Shown: positions 15,810 to 25,142, counted from the first letter of the stretch. The stretch: 64,000 bases of DNA from an uncultured Mobiluncus sp. (GCF_947087965.1 NZ_CAMUES010000003.1:209201-273200); one strand, 5' to 3'. Numbers and translations: made by a program. Notes: generated by a model not told the origin, from the letters alone.

Positions 15810-17150
15810 ATGCATCCTAAACTAGAAAAAGTATTACAAGAAACTGATCATCGTAATCCCGGTGAACCGGAGTTCCTCCAGGCCTTGACTGAGGTACTGA
15901 TTTCGCTGGATCCGATTATCGAACGTCACCCCGAATACGCTGATTACGGCCTGTTGGAGCGTCTGACCGAGCCGGAACGCCAGATTATTTTCCGGGTTCC
16001 CTGGGTTGATGACAAGGGCGAAGTCCAGGTCAACCGTGGCTATCGCGTGGAGTTCAACAGTGCGCTCGGCCCGTACAAGGGCGGCTTGCGCTTCCACAAG
16101 TCGGTGAACCGCAACATCATCAAGTTCCTGGGCTTCGAGCAAATCTTTAAGAACGCCTTGACGAACCAGGGCATCGGCGGCGGTAAGGGCGGTTCGGACT
16201 TCGACCCGCACGGCAAGTCGGATAACGAGGTCATGCTGTTCTGCCAGTCTTTCATGACCGAGCTGTACCGTCACATCGGCGATAAGACTGACGTTCCCGC
16301 TGGTGACATCGGTGTGGGTGGTCGCGAGATTGGCTACCTCTTCGGCCAGTACAAGCGTCTGACCGGCGTGCACGAGGCCGGCGTCCTGACCGGAAAAGGT
16401 CTGGGCTGGGGTGGTTCCCTGGTCCGTACCGAGGCGACCGGTTACGGTCAGGTCATGTTCGCGCGGTTCATGGCCGAGGACCGGGGAGAATCCCTGGAAG
16501 GCCGGACCTGCGCGGTTTCCGGTTCGGGCAACGTGGCAATCTACGCCATCGAAAAAGCTCAACAGCTCGGCGCCAAGCCGGTGACCTGCTCAGATTCAAA
16601 CGGCTGGGTGTATGACAAGGACGGCATCGACCTGGATTTGCTCAAAGAGATTAAGGAACATCGCCGCGGCCGCGTTTCCGACTATGCCGCGCAGCGTCCC
16701 AGCGCGGAGTTCCACGATTCCGGCCGAGTTTGGGCCGTTCCTGTTGATGTGGCTCTGCCTGCCGCGACCCAAAACGAAATCGATGCCAACGATGCGCAGA
16801 CCCTGGTGAAAAACGGTTGCAAGTATGTGGTGGAGGGCGCAAACATGCCCTCGACTCCTGAGGCGATTGACATCTTCCAGGCTGCTCCTGGCGTTTCCTA
16901 CGCTCCGGGCAAGGCCGCTAACGCCGGTGGCGTGGGGACTTCCGCTTTCGAGATGGAACAGAACGCCTCGCGTTCCCGCTGGTCCTTCGAGTATGCCGAG
17001 GAACGCTTGGAAGCCATGATGCGCGACATTCACACCGATTGCTTGGCGACCGCCGAGGATTACGGCAAGCCCGGCGACTACGTTTACGGCGCGAACATCA
17101 CCGGTTTCCGCCGCGTGGCTGATGCCATGCTGGCTCACGGCGTCATCTGA
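15810..17150 (+). CDS. gdhA: NADP-type glutamate dehydrogenase
   Basis: GdhA makes glutamate from 2-oxoglutarate and ammonia with NADPH. It has 446 residues, the hexameric small-subunit class. The substrate site lies in GPYKGGLRFHKSVN, with the catalytic-region Lys in GIGGGKGGSDFDPHGKSD. The nucleotide-binding fold has CAVSGSGNVAIYA. CDSNGW and GVGTSAFEMEQNASR support the NADP type. AAAGGAG lies 8 nt upstream of the ATG and a TATATT -10 candidate about 45 nt upstream. It converges on nadE across a shared terminator. Confidence 0.95.
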   Translation: MHPKLEKVLQETDHRNPGEPEFLQALTEVLISLDPIIERHPEYADYGLLERLTEPERQIIFRVPWVDDKGEVQVNRGYRVEFNSALGPYKGGLRFHKSVNRNIIKFLGFEQIFKNALTNQGIGGGKGGSDFDPHGKSDNEVMLFCQSFMTELYRHIGDKTDVPAGDIGVGGREIGYLFGQYKRLTGVHEAGVLTGKGLGWGGSLVRTEATGYGQVMFARFMAEDRGESLEGRTCAVSGSGNVAIYAIEKAQQLGAKPVTCSDSNGWVYDKDGIDLDLLKEIKEHRRGRVSDYAAQRPSAEFHDSGRVWAVPVDVALPAATQNEIDANDAQTLVKNGCKYVVEGANMPSTPEAIDIFQAAPGVSYAPGKAANAGGVGTSAFEMEQNASRSRWSFEYAEERLEAMMRDIHTDCLATAEDYGKPGDYVYGANITGFRRVADAMLAHGVI

Positions 17151-17170
17151 TTATCGCCGCTTATACTAAA

Positions 17171-17208
17171 AAACTGCTCGGTATGCCGTATGGCATACCG
17201 AGCAGTTT
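17171..17208. terminator. Bidirectional terminator between gdhA and nadE
   Basis: AAACTGCTCGGTATGCC (17171-17187), a 4-nt loop and GGCATACCGAGCAGTTT (17192-17208) form a perfect 17-bp stem with an A-run on one side and a T-run on the other. It serves the two converging genes and resembles the small TCGGTGTGCC palindrome family in its core. Confidence 0.8.
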
Positions 17209-17304
17209 AAACCGGTATCCTTGAATGCTTAAACAGATTTTGAGCCGCTTTTGGCCAGGTTATCCATACCCGCGCGGGTATCGAACGAATTTTCCAGCGT
17301 CGGG

Positions 17305-19353
17305 TTACAGGTTTTTCAGTTGCGCCAGGGCGGCCGCGGGGGATAAATCCGAGGGGAAGTTGAATCCGGCGCGGGGCGACAGCGTCATGCCCTCCCAGAT
17401 GACCGGCCCATCGACCGAGGTAGAGCGCTTGTACTGCTGGGTCAGGAAGCGGCGGTAAAACACTTCCAGCCATTTCAGGACTTCCTCGCGGCTAAAGTAG
17501 CGGCCCTCGTTTGACCAGCTGCCCGTGGAGTCTTTCGCGTCCCTGGTGTCCTGACACTTATCCCCGGCGTCCTGACACGCACACCCCGCGGGTTTGGTGA
17601 ACGCCGCCAGCGCCAGGAATCCGACCAGGTCAGGTCCGGCTCCCCGCAGCGTGTGATACAGGAAGAAATCGTGCAACAGGTACGGCCCGATTGACCCCTC
17701 TGTGGTCTGGTGCGCGATTTTCCCGTTGCTGTCGTGGTCGGGAATCAGCTCCGGGGTGACATCGGTGGCGATGATGGATTCCACCGTGTCCAGCAAGCCC
17801 GCGGGGTCAGCAACTAACTCCCGTTCGATGAGCACCTCGGCGGCCTCACGAATCAAATCGGGCATCATCGACTTGGGCACGCCGCAGTTCACCGAATAGT
17901 GGCTCATGTGATCCCCGACTCCGTAAGTCGTCCACCCTAGCGCGCTTTCGGACAAATCCCCGGTCCCCAGCACGAACCCGCGGCGCTGATTGGCCAGCCG
18001 GAACAGGTAGTCGCTGCGCAGCCCGGCTTGAACGTTCTCAAACGTGATGTCATAGACCGCCTCGCCGTGTCCGGCGGGATGTCCCATCGTTTTCAACATT
18101 TCGGTCGCAGTTGGCCGGATGTCGATAAGTTCGCAGTTCACCCCGAGCGCGGCGGCGAGTTTTTGGGCGTTGCCTTTCGTGTGTTCCGAAGTGGCGAAGC
18201 CCGGCAGGGTAAAGGTGAGAATCTCCGGTCCGCAATCGTTGCTGTCGCGGTTCGGCTCCGCCGTTTGCCGCGCCGACTCATGCGCTAAAGCGCTGTCGCG
18301 CGCAGCTTTAGCCGCTTTAGCGACCAGCAGGGCCAGGGTGGAGTCTAGGCCGCCGGAAATCCCCAAGATAATGTTCGCATTCCCCAACGCCTGCAGGCGC
18401 CGCACCAGGGCATCGCGCTGTATATCAAAGGCTTCGCGCAGGTCAGCCCGGTAGCGCCGGTTCGTCACGGGAACCAGGGGACGCTGCGCGGGCGGCTCCA
18501 GCAGGGGAATCTCGGTGTCCAAATCCAGCGCCACCTCGAAGTTTCCGTACCCGGTCAGTTCGGTATAGCCCGGGCCGGTGTAGCGCACCGCTCGCGCCAG
18601 TTCGGGCAACACGATGTCGGCCAGGGTCAAACCGGCACTGTTCAGGTGTGTTTCCGCAGCCAGGACCTGGCCGTCAGCGGCAATAAATCCGCTGGCGCTG
18701 TAGGCCCCATCGGTGGAGGATTCGCCGTGAGAGCCAATCGTTTGTACGACTGCCAGGTGCAGGTCCGCAGAGAGGGCGCGAGCCGCGCGGTGCAGGTGGC
18801 GAGTGGAACCGACCGTGTGTGCCGGTGCGGCCAGGTGGGCGATGACGGTGGCGGAGGGCAAGGAATTCCCCGACATGGCGGCGCCGAAAGAGTTGCGGGT
18901 ATAGAAGCTGATGGGAGCCGGGTTGTCGGCTGCGGCCAGCCGGTTTAGTGAACCGACGACCGGCAAAATATGCAGTCCGGGCAGGTTCGTGGCGGAAAAT
19001 CCCCAGCTCTGGTCTAAGTCGTCGTGGACCTCTCCGCCCCAGATGGACACCGCTCTCGACACCCCGCCGAGGCGCGCCCCCACTATGGTCACAATCGACA
19101 AATCCGCGGTCTGGGTCGCAATCCAGTGCAGCGCTGAAACGGTGGCGTTGGCGACCGCAGTGTTCGCACCCCAATCCCCAAGGGTGACGCCGGTCAGGCA
19201 GTCTTGGGGAAACACCACCAGGGCGGCGTGTTGGGCGGCGGCGGCCCGGGCCAGTTCGACGATTTGGCGGGCATTGGCGTGGGGGTCTCCCAGCTGAATC
19301 GTAAAAGTCGCGCTGGCTACGCGCGCGATTCCATGAGCATAGATGTTATCCAT
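17305..19353 (-). CDS. nadE: NAD+ synthetase with nitrilase-like domain lacking its catalytic triad
   Basis: NadE adenylates nicotinate adenine dinucleotide and amidates it to NAD+. The 682-residue length and two-domain layout are those of the glutamine-dependent form. The synthetase domain is intact: ISGGLDSTLALLVAKA (ATP loop), GTGDLSESALGW and NCGVPKSMMPDLIREAA. The N-terminal glutaminase domain is not: the Glu of FPExxxTG is Gln (FPQDCLTG, residue 50), the Lys-bearing segment is shortened, and the Cys of ICEDxW aligns with FGAAMSGNS, apparently a Ser. It probably uses free ammonia. A small Cys/Asp-rich insert (CQDAGDKCQDTRDAKD) sits near residue 600. Confidence 0.9.
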   Translation of the reverse strand: MDNIYAHGIARVASATFTIQLGDPHANARQIVELARAAAAQHAALVVFPQDCLTGVTLGDWGANTAVANATVSALHWIATQTADLSIVTIVGARLGGVSRAVSIWGGEVHDDLDQSWGFSATNLPGLHILPVVGSLNRLAAADNPAPISFYTRNSFGAAMSGNSLPSATVIAHLAAPAHTVGSTRHLHRAARALSADLHLAVVQTIGSHGESSTDGAYSASGFIAADGQVLAAETHLNSAGLTLADIVLPELARAVRYTGPGYTELTGYGNFEVALDLDTEIPLLEPPAQRPLVPVTNRRYRADLREAFDIQRDALVRRLQALGNANIILGISGGLDSTLALLVAKAAKAARDSALAHESARQTAEPNRDSNDCGPEILTFTLPGFATSEHTKGNAQKLAAALGVNCELIDIRPTATEMLKTMGHPAGHGEAVYDITFENVQAGLRSDYLFRLANQRRGFVLGTGDLSESALGWTTYGVGDHMSHYSVNCGVPKSMMPDLIREAAEVLIERELVADPAGLLDTVESIIATDVTPELIPDHDSNGKIAHQTTEGSIGPYLLHDFFLYHTLRGAGPDLVGFLALAAFTKPAGCACQDAGDKCQDTRDAKDSTGSWSNEGRYFSREEVLKWLEVFYRRFLTQQYKRSTSVDGPVIWEGMTLSPRAGFNFPSDLSPAAALAQLKNL

Positions 19354-19359
19354 GAAACC

Positions 19360-19365
19360 AGTTTA
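19360..19365 (-). promoter_or_regulatory. -10-like hexamer for leaderless nadE
   Basis: On the minus strand TAAACT lies exactly 6 nt before the nadE ATG. The same hexamer and spacing precede yggS at 43670. No ribosome-binding site is visible. Confidence 0.45.
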
Positions 19366-19556
19366 GTCGCCCCGTGCCGCCCACGGCCCTCTCCGCCAAT
19401 CTGCCAATCCGTCGCTTCACCGATTCGTTGATTCGCCCCCGCGCGCACCACCGACTCCGACACGGTTCGCCCCGACTGACCCAGATGCGCGGACTTGGCA
19501 CATACCCACACTTTGGCCGCGCATTCCGCTTAGAATTAACCCGAAAGGGGTACGTG

Positions 19557-20816
19557 ATGGAACACCTGGTACGAAAAACTGCGATAAAACTGGCTGATGG
19601 CCGCGATTTGTTCTATTTTGACGATTCTGAGCCCTATGTGTCCGGGGCGGCGACTCGCCGCAGTGACGATCCGCGTCCGCTGCCACCTCGGTTTGAGCCG
19701 GGGGATGGAACGGCGGTGTCGGGCCCGATTATGCGCCGCGACCCGTTGACGGGGGATTGGATTCCGATGGCGGCTCACCGCATGAACCGCACTTTCCTAC
19801 CGCCCGCCGACGCCAATCCGCTGGGCCCAGCGCGTCCGGGCGCGACTTACCAAGACGGCGAAATCCCGGACACTGACTATGACGTGGTGGTTTTTGAAAA
19901 CCGTTTCCCCTCCCTGCTGGAAGTCCCCGGCGTAAACAATGCCGAAACTCACCCGGATGGCCAGGACTTGTTCTGTGAGCGTCCCGCCAATGGGCGTTGC
20001 GAAGTCGTGTGTTTCGGCCCGGATTTGCACACGAACCTGGTTTCGATGGGGCCGGGGCGGATGCGAACCGTCATTGAGGCTTGGGCTGACCGCACCGCCG
20101 CGCTCTCGGCGTTACCCCAGATCAAACAGGTTTTTGTCTTTGAAAATCACGGCGAGGACATCGGGGTGACCCTGTCGCATCCCCACGGGCAAATCTATGC
20201 TTACCCTTACTTGACGCCGAAGACCGCGGCGATGCTGCGCCAAGCTCGCGCCCTGGCGGATAAAACCGGCGACCCCGAGGTGAACCTCATCGCCTCCGTG
20301 CGGGACGCAGAAGTCAGGGCGGGCACGCGCCTGGTTGCACAAAACGCCCACTGGGTGCTCTACGTTCCGGTCGCGGCCCGCTGGCCCATCGAGTTTCACC
20401 TGGTGCCGCGGCGTATCGTGCCGGATTTTGCGGCTCTGGATGCGGCGCAGCGCGAGTCGCTGGCCGATATTTACCTGAAGATGATGATTGTGGCGAACCA
20501 TTTTCATCGCGAGCCGGCCCGTGGCGAGGACGCGCAGCCGGGGGCGTATCTGCCGGTCAACTATATTTCGGCGTGGCATCAAGCGCCGGTGGCTTCCGCG
20601 GACGGTCGCGGCCAGCTGGGCTTGCATTGCGAGTTTTTCTCTTTCCAGCGCGCGCCGGGGAAACTCAAGTACCTGGCGGGTTCCGAATCGGGGATGGGTG
20701 CCTGGATTTCCGACACGACCCCGGAACGGATTGCCACTCGCGCCCGTCAGGCGGCGCGCGAGTGCGTGGAACTGGACGCTTTTGCGGGGCTAGATTACCC
20801 CACGACTTTCCACTAA
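19557..20816 (+). CDS. galT: Galactose-1-phosphate uridylyltransferase
   Basis: GalT exchanges UMP between UDP-glucose and galactose-1-phosphate in the Leloir pathway. The ATG at 19557 is chosen because GAAAGGGG lies upstream, giving 419 residues; the frame runs open further left without homology. The active-site HxH is in LSHPHGQIYAYPY. VVFENRFPSL and the late WHQAP are family features. It is followed 113 nt later by galK; galE is not in the window. Confidence 0.94.
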   Translation: MEHLVRKTAIKLADGRDLFYFDDSEPYVSGAATRRSDDPRPLPPRFEPGDGTAVSGPIMRRDPLTGDWIPMAAHRMNRTFLPPADANPLGPARPGATYQDGEIPDTDYDVVVFENRFPSLLEVPGVNNAETHPDGQDLFCERPANGRCEVVCFGPDLHTNLVSMGPGRMRTVIEAWADRTAALSALPQIKQVFVFENHGEDIGVTLSHPHGQIYAYPYLTPKTAAMLRQARALADKTGDPEVNLIASVRDAEVRAGTRLVAQNAHWVLYVPVAARWPIEFHLVPRRIVPDFAALDAAQRESLADIYLKMMIVANHFHREPARGEDAQPGAYLPVNYISAWHQAPVASADGRGQLGLHCEFFSFQRAPGKLKYLAGSESGMGAWISDTTPERIATRARQAARECVELDAFAGLDYPTTFH

Positions 20817-20929
20817 ACCGCCGACTCCGCTACGCGCCCGACTCCCTGCCCGGCCACCCGGTCGGTAAACTAAGTCAACCGCCCTTTACAACTTGATACC
20901 CAAACCCAGACCACGAAACGAGGCAAAAC

Positions 20930-22300
20930 ATGAGCGACGCCACCCCCGCCACTCCGGGCAACGCCCTGGCCACCCCGGACCAATCCCAGCCGCTATTTAT
21001 GGACCCTTACCCGGTGGAGCAGGGCGCTGAACGTGTCACCGACCTGTTCCGCAACACGTTTGGAACCGAGCCAGCGGGCGTGTTTCGCGCCCCGGGACGG
21101 GTCAATGTCATCGGGGAGCACACGGATTACAACGGCGGGGTCGCGTTACCGATGGCCCTGCCCCACGCGACTTATGCCGCGATGCGCCCGCGCTCGGATC
21201 GCCGGTTACGCCTCATTTCGGCCCAATTTGCCCCCGGCAGCGAGGCGCTGGAACTGGACTTGGACGAGTTTTCCCGGGGCCTGACGGACGCGATTCCCGA
21301 GGACGGTTCGCGCCTGGTCCGCGGCCCGGCGGCTTACGTGGGCGGCACGATTCTGAGTCTGGAGGACGTGTTGGAACGCCCGGGGGCGGCGACCGGCTTC
21401 GATATTGCGGTGGATTCCTGCGTGCCGCTGGGGTCGGGGCTGTCCTCATCGGCGGCGTTAGAATGTGCCGTGGCGGTCGGGGTTGACGCGCTGTGCGGGT
21501 TTGGTTTGGCCGACTCGATTCCAGGCCGTCACCAGCTGGTTGACGCGGGTCGGCGGGCGGAAAACTTTTATGTCGGAGCGCCCACCGGCGGGTTGGATCA
21601 GGCGGCGGCGCTGCTGAGCCACCCCAATCAGGTGTTCCTGCTGGATTGCCGGACTTTTGAGACGATAGATTTCCCGTTTGCGCTGGCAAAAGCGGGGATG
21701 GAGCTGCTGGTCATCGATACGCGGGCGCGTCATGATTTGGCTGATGGCCAATATGCGGCGCGCCGCCAGACCTGTGAGATTGCGGCCGCGGCTATGGGCG
21801 TGGAGTTCCTGGGTGAGCTGGTGGGCGTACTGCAGCCTGCAGATTTCGACCGGCCGCTGGAAAACCCCGACATTGCTACGATTCTGCCGCGTTTGTCCAA
21901 GCGTCTGGGTGAGGGCGAAGCGGCCGCGGAAGTGTTTCGCCGGGCGCGCCACGTGCTGACGGAAATCGTGCGGACCCGCAACTTTGCTTACGAGTTGATG
22001 CGTCCCACGGTGGATTGGGGCAAACTGGGCCAGATGATGAACGAGTCTCACGAGTCTCTGCGGGTCGACTATGAGGTGAGCTGCCCGGAGTTGGATTTGG
22101 CGGTCCAAGCGGCGTTGGACGCCGGAGCGTTAGGGGCGCGGATGACGGGCGGAGGTTTCGGCGGTTGCGCCATCGCGTTGGTTCATCTGGATGACGTAGA
22201 CCGGGTTGCGCGTGATGTGACTGCCGCGTTTAGCCAGGCCGGCTGGGAACCGCCGGCGTTCCTGGTGGGTGAGCCTTCCGCAGCTGCCGGTCGGGTGTAG
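20930..22300 (+). CDS. galK: Galactokinase
   Basis: GalK phosphorylates galactose with ATP, feeding GalT. It is a 456-residue GHMP kinase. The sugar-binding signature is RVNVIGEHTDYNGGVALPMA; the ATP-binding motif is VPLGSGLSSSAALECAV; GGLDQAAAL holds the catalytic Asp region; and the C-terminal glycine loop is GARMTGGGFGGCAIALV. The N-terminal 25 residues are Pro/Ala-rich and extra. GAGGCAAAAC precedes the ATG. Confidence 0.96.
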   Translation: MSDATPATPGNALATPDQSQPLFMDPYPVEQGAERVTDLFRNTFGTEPAGVFRAPGRVNVIGEHTDYNGGVALPMALPHATYAAMRPRSDRRLRLISAQFAPGSEALELDLDEFSRGLTDAIPEDGSRLVRGPAAYVGGTILSLEDVLERPGAATGFDIAVDSCVPLGSGLSSSAALECAVAVGVDALCGFGLADSIPGRHQLVDAGRRAENFYVGAPTGGLDQAAALLSHPNQVFLLDCRTFETIDFPFALAKAGMELLVIDTRARHDLADGQYAARRQTCEIAAAAMGVEFLGELVGVLQPADFDRPLENPDIATILPRLSKRLGEGEAAAEVFRRARHVLTEIVRTRNFAYELMRPTVDWGKLGQMMNESHESLRVDYEVSCPELDLAVQAALDAGALGARMTGGGFGGCAIALVHLDDVDRVARDVTAAFSQAGWEPPAFLVGEPSAAAGRV

Positions 22301-22430
22301 CCCGCGGTCGGGTCGTCACAAGGTCGGTTCGGCGGCGGGACGCGTTTCGGCTAGCCCCGCAGCGAAAGGCTAGCTCAGCAATAGACCCGGACCCCGCCGG
22401 GCTTGGGCCAGCAATACTTAGACAGCAAAA

Positions 22431-22454
22431 GGCCGGCCCCGTAAAGGACCGGCC
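22431..22454 (-). terminator. Terminator for the minus-strand flagellin-like gene
   Basis: On the minus strand GGCCGG...CCGGCC forms a GC-rich stem followed by TTTT, lying 18 nt past the stop of the gene at 22472-23257. No T-run follows on the plus strand, so it does not obviously end galK. Confidence 0.6.
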
Positions 22455-22471
22455 CCCGCGTCTCTATGGTC

Positions 22472-23257
22472 TTAGTTCATCAACAAGTTTTCAGCGGCGG
22501 CGGTGCTGATGCTGTGGGCCGCGGTCGCGGCTTGCGGTGCAGCAGTAATCGAGGACTGGGTGCTTTGCGTGGCGGCGCCAGCCTGATCGGGGGTCATCGC
22601 AGGACCGCCGATTTCATCAAGGTTGCCGGTCAGGGAGTTAAACAGCCCGCCCAGTGCGAACGTTTGCGCCGCGATTTGAATCTTGGCGTGGGACAGCAGC
22701 AAATCAGCATGTTCCACGGATTTCATCGAGGCGGCTTTGTCGTCCAGGTTGATAGCCGCGATTCCGCGTCCGCCGGTGGCCAGCAGGGAGGCCAGGTCGC
22801 GCAAATCCGGGGAGCCGACTGCAATGGTCACGCCCGCGCCATGTGCGCCGGGAGCAATGGAGAAATCTGTGCCGTCCAGGACAGCTTCGCCCTGGTAGCG
22901 CGCCCCGTGCAGGGTCTGATCCAGTTGCGCCAATCCGTCAGCCAGCGCCAGACGGGCGGAGGGATCGGATTTACCGGCGGCGACTACGCTGTGAATCCAC
23001 TCCAGGTGCTGCGCGGCGATATCCAAGTTTTCGTTGGCGACACGCAAAACTTCCACCCCGCGCTGAGCTTCGTGCAGTGTCTGGTGAGTCTGGCCGATTT
23101 TGGTGGCCAGCGGATTTGCCCGCAAATCCAGGGAGTCGACACGGCTGGGCGCGGCGGCTTGCTGGAGGGATTCGGTTTTCCGAGTCGCAGCGCTCTGTGC
23201 TGTCTGCTGCATCGCCAGCAGGCTGGGATTGGTATTGGTAGTGAGTTGAACAACCAT
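22472..23257 (-). CDS. Divergent flagellin-like protein A
   Basis: The ATG at 23257 is chosen: AAGGAAGG lies 6 nt upstream, and the resulting N-terminus (VVQLTTNTNPSLLAMQQ) resembles a flagellin start. It has 261 residues. The middle follows the flagellin D0/D1 pattern: GVEVLRVANENLDIAAQHLE corresponds to GISVLQTAEGALNEVHDMLQ of true flagellin, and ARYQGEAVLDGTDFSI to FDGRKLLWNG. The usual LSSGxRINxAADD and the C-terminal RFEHTINNLN are absent. It may be a minor filament component or a secreted flagellin relative. No close family was recognised. It pairs with a second such gene at 23884. Confidence 0.6.
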   Translation of the reverse strand: MVVQLTTNTNPSLLAMQQTAQSAATRKTESLQQAAAPSRVDSLDLRANPLATKIGQTHQTLHEAQRGVEVLRVANENLDIAAQHLEWIHSVVAAGKSDPSARLALADGLAQLDQTLHGARYQGEAVLDGTDFSIAPGAHGAGVTIAVGSPDLRDLASLLATGGRGIAAINLDDKAASMKSVEHADLLLSHAKIQIAAQTFALGGLFNSLTGNLDEIGGPAMTPDQAGAATQSTQSSITAAPQAATAAHSISTAAAENLLMN

Positions 23258-23395
23258 GATGGCCTTCCTTAGCGTATCGTCGTTCCGGTAATCCTGGGAC
23301 ATTAAGTTTGTTATTGGTGACCCGCCTGATCACCAAGCTGTTGAATCAATGATAGCATCCTGAAAGCAACCTGGGAATAGAAAGATTTGATATTC

Positions 23396-23839
23396 GTGGC
23401 AAAGAAAATTTCTGACGCGTCCGGTCGGGCCGCGGTTTCCGCTTGGATTTCCGGGGTTTGCGGCGTCTCCGAAGCCGGGTCTGAGGCGACTGTGCCGCCG
23501 CGGCGTTCTCAGGGTTTGATAGGACAATTGTCAGGTTTGAGTGCTGCCGTGCCGCGGGCTACGGTAGCGACCGCGGTCCGGTTTACCCTGCAGCTATTGG
23601 AAGTGCGGGCGCCGGGTCAGGCGGTGGAGGTGCGGGTCCCGCCGTTCGGGGCGGTACAGATTCTGCCGGGGACGACGCATCGGCGCGGGACTCCGCCGGC
23701 GGTCGTCGAGATGCCTGCCGAGGTGTGGCTGGCGTTAGCGGTTGGGGTTTTGCCCTGGTCAACTGCCATTTCACAAGGGTTGGTGGCGGCTTCGGGGAAT
23801 CGTGCCGACTTGGGGGAGCTGTTGCCGCTACGAATCTAA
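23396..23839 (+). CDS. Sterol-carrier-family protein (actinobacterial, small)
   Basis: The 147-residue protein matches a conserved actinobacterial family annotated as sterol carrier family: VPRATVATAVRFTLQLLEVR, APGQAVEVRVPPFGAVQ, RGTPPAVVEMPAEVWLALA and a final SGNRADLGELLPL. The SCP-2 fold binds lipids, but this branch has no known ligand. The GTG at 23396 is a tentative start; a TTG lies 9 bases upstream and neither has a clear ribosome-binding site. The gene sits between two minus-strand flagellin-like genes. From memory, relatives are often near purF/purM, which here lie 10 kb away. Confidence 0.7.
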   Translation: MAKKISDASGRAAVSAWISGVCGVSEAGSEATVPPRRSQGLIGQLSGLSAAVPRATVATAVRFTLQLLEVRAPGQAVEVRVPPFGAVQILPGTTHRRGTPPAVVEMPAEVWLALAVGVLPWSTAISQGLVAASGNRADLGELLPLRI

Positions 23840-23883
23840 CCCGCCGCGGGACGACTTGTGAACGTGACGGGGCATCCGCCCAC

Positions 23884-24783
23884 TTAGGACAGCAACCGCA
23901 GGGCGGAAGACGTCGCCGTGTTCGCTTGGGCGGTGAAAGCGGCGACACCGGATTGGGCCAGCTGTGACATCGTGCGGGTGACCAAGTTCTGAGCCAGGGC
24001 GGGGGTGCCGCCGATGGCCGCGCTCAACAGCTTGGAGCTGGAGGTCATCGCGTCTACGGTCGAGGCGGTCGCATCGTTCAAACCGGTGCGGACCTGGGCG
24101 ACTGCGTTCTGGGCGATGTCTAGACCTTGTGAGATTGCGGGGTTGGCGTTCGGTGCGGCCAGCAGACTGGCGAAGCCCTGTAGCCCCAGACCTTCGGTGT
24201 TGAACCCCTTGCCGTTGGGCAGGGTGGCGTCAATGGTGATGCGGGCGGTATCGCCAACGGTAAAGGTGGCGCGGAACCGGCCGTCCAGCGTCTTGTGACC
24301 GGCGAAAGATTCGTTGTCAGCCAGGCTATCCAGGCGCTGTGCCAGCAGTCCGAAGGCTTCGGCCAGTTCGGTGCGACGAGCGCCGGTCAGGGACTGGTTG
24401 GACAGTTCCGTCACGATGGTTTTCATGCCGGACAGTACTTCGTCGGCTTTGCCCAAGGATTCATTGACCACGTTGGCCGTGGTGACTGCGGCTTGGGCGG
24501 TCTGGGATTTAAAGTTTTCGGTGGCGACTTCCGCCCGAGTGTTGGCGGTGGGGGAAACCTGTACTTCGTCGCCAAAGTCGTCAACCTTGGCTGTATTGGT
24601 GTTGACCTGGGTGTTTGTGGGGGTAACCGGGGCGGCCTTGGTGGCTCCGCGCAGCGCGCTCAGACCGGCGCTGAGACCCGAGGCGTTCGGGTGTGCGGCG
24701 GCGAGTTCTTTGGAGGTTGCGGCATTGTTCCACGGGGTGCTTAGGTTATTAGCCCGGTAACTGCCCAAACCATTCAGCTGCAT
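23884..24783 (-). CDS. Divergent flagellin-like protein B with sigma-28-like promoter
   Basis: The protein has 299 residues. The N-terminal 90 residues are Asn/Thr/Ala-rich without flagellin features. From about residue 100 the pattern follows flagellin helices: NVVNESLGKADEVLSGMKTI, then ARRTELAEAFGLLAQRLDSL, FAGHKTLDG, and a C-terminal tail LAQSGVAAFTAQANTATSSA with RLLS, compared with QQAGTSMLAQAN...LSLLR in the main flagellin. GGAG lies 6 nt upstream of the ATG. A sigma-28-type promoter lies upstream, so it is probably expressed with the flagellar late genes. It may be a minor filament or cap-associated subunit; this is inference. Confidence 0.6.
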   Translation of the reverse strand: MQLNGLGSYRANNLSTPWNNAATSKELAAAHPNASGLSAGLSALRGATKAAPVTPTNTQVNTNTAKVDDFGDEVQVSPTANTRAEVATENFKSQTAQAAVTTANVVNESLGKADEVLSGMKTIVTELSNQSLTGARRTELAEAFGLLAQRLDSLADNESFAGHKTLDGRFRATFTVGDTARITIDATLPNGKGFNTEGLGLQGFASLLAAPNANPAISQGLDIAQNAVAQVRTGLNDATASTVDAMTSSSKLLSAAIGGTPALAQNLVTRTMSQLAQSGVAAFTAQANTATSSALRLLS

Positions 24784-24842
24784 CTACGACTCCAATATCG
24801 ATTTGTTCGGCGTTCATTAGCCTCGGTGACTTACACCTGACA

Positions 24843-24869
24843 TATTCGGCAGTTTTCACTGCCGCATTA
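24843..24869 (-). promoter_or_regulatory. Sigma-28-like promoter for flagellin-like gene B
   Basis: Read on the minus strand: TAAT, 15 nt, GCCGAATA. The flagellar sigma consensus is TAAA-N15-GCCGATAA. The spacer itself is a near palindrome (CGGCAG-TGAAAA-CTGCCG overlapping the -10). Confidence 0.6.
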
Positions 24870-25142
24870 GAAATATTACGGGCCATTTCTGCAGGAAAAC
24901 GCCATTTCAGGGAATTGTCAGGACAATTGAACTCGGCGTGTCGCCTTGACCTTTACTAACGCTCGTTTTTGGCGGGAAAAATTACCGCCCGGTAAGGGGC
25001 GAAATTATTGCAAATTCGAGGAAAACTCGGATTTAATTCAGCATTTTTTCAGGCACGGACGCTCGTTTCCCCCGCCGGTCCTCCCCGGTCTGGTGCGAGT
25101 GTGGTTAGCCGGCCTATCTCGCGCGCGAGGCGGTTATTGCGA
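24870..25142. other. AT-rich intergenic region
   Basis: No gene is seen between the sigma-28-like promoter and the CDGSH-gene regulatory region. The stretch is AT-richer than the coding DNA around it and has no recognised repeat family. Confidence 0.5.
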
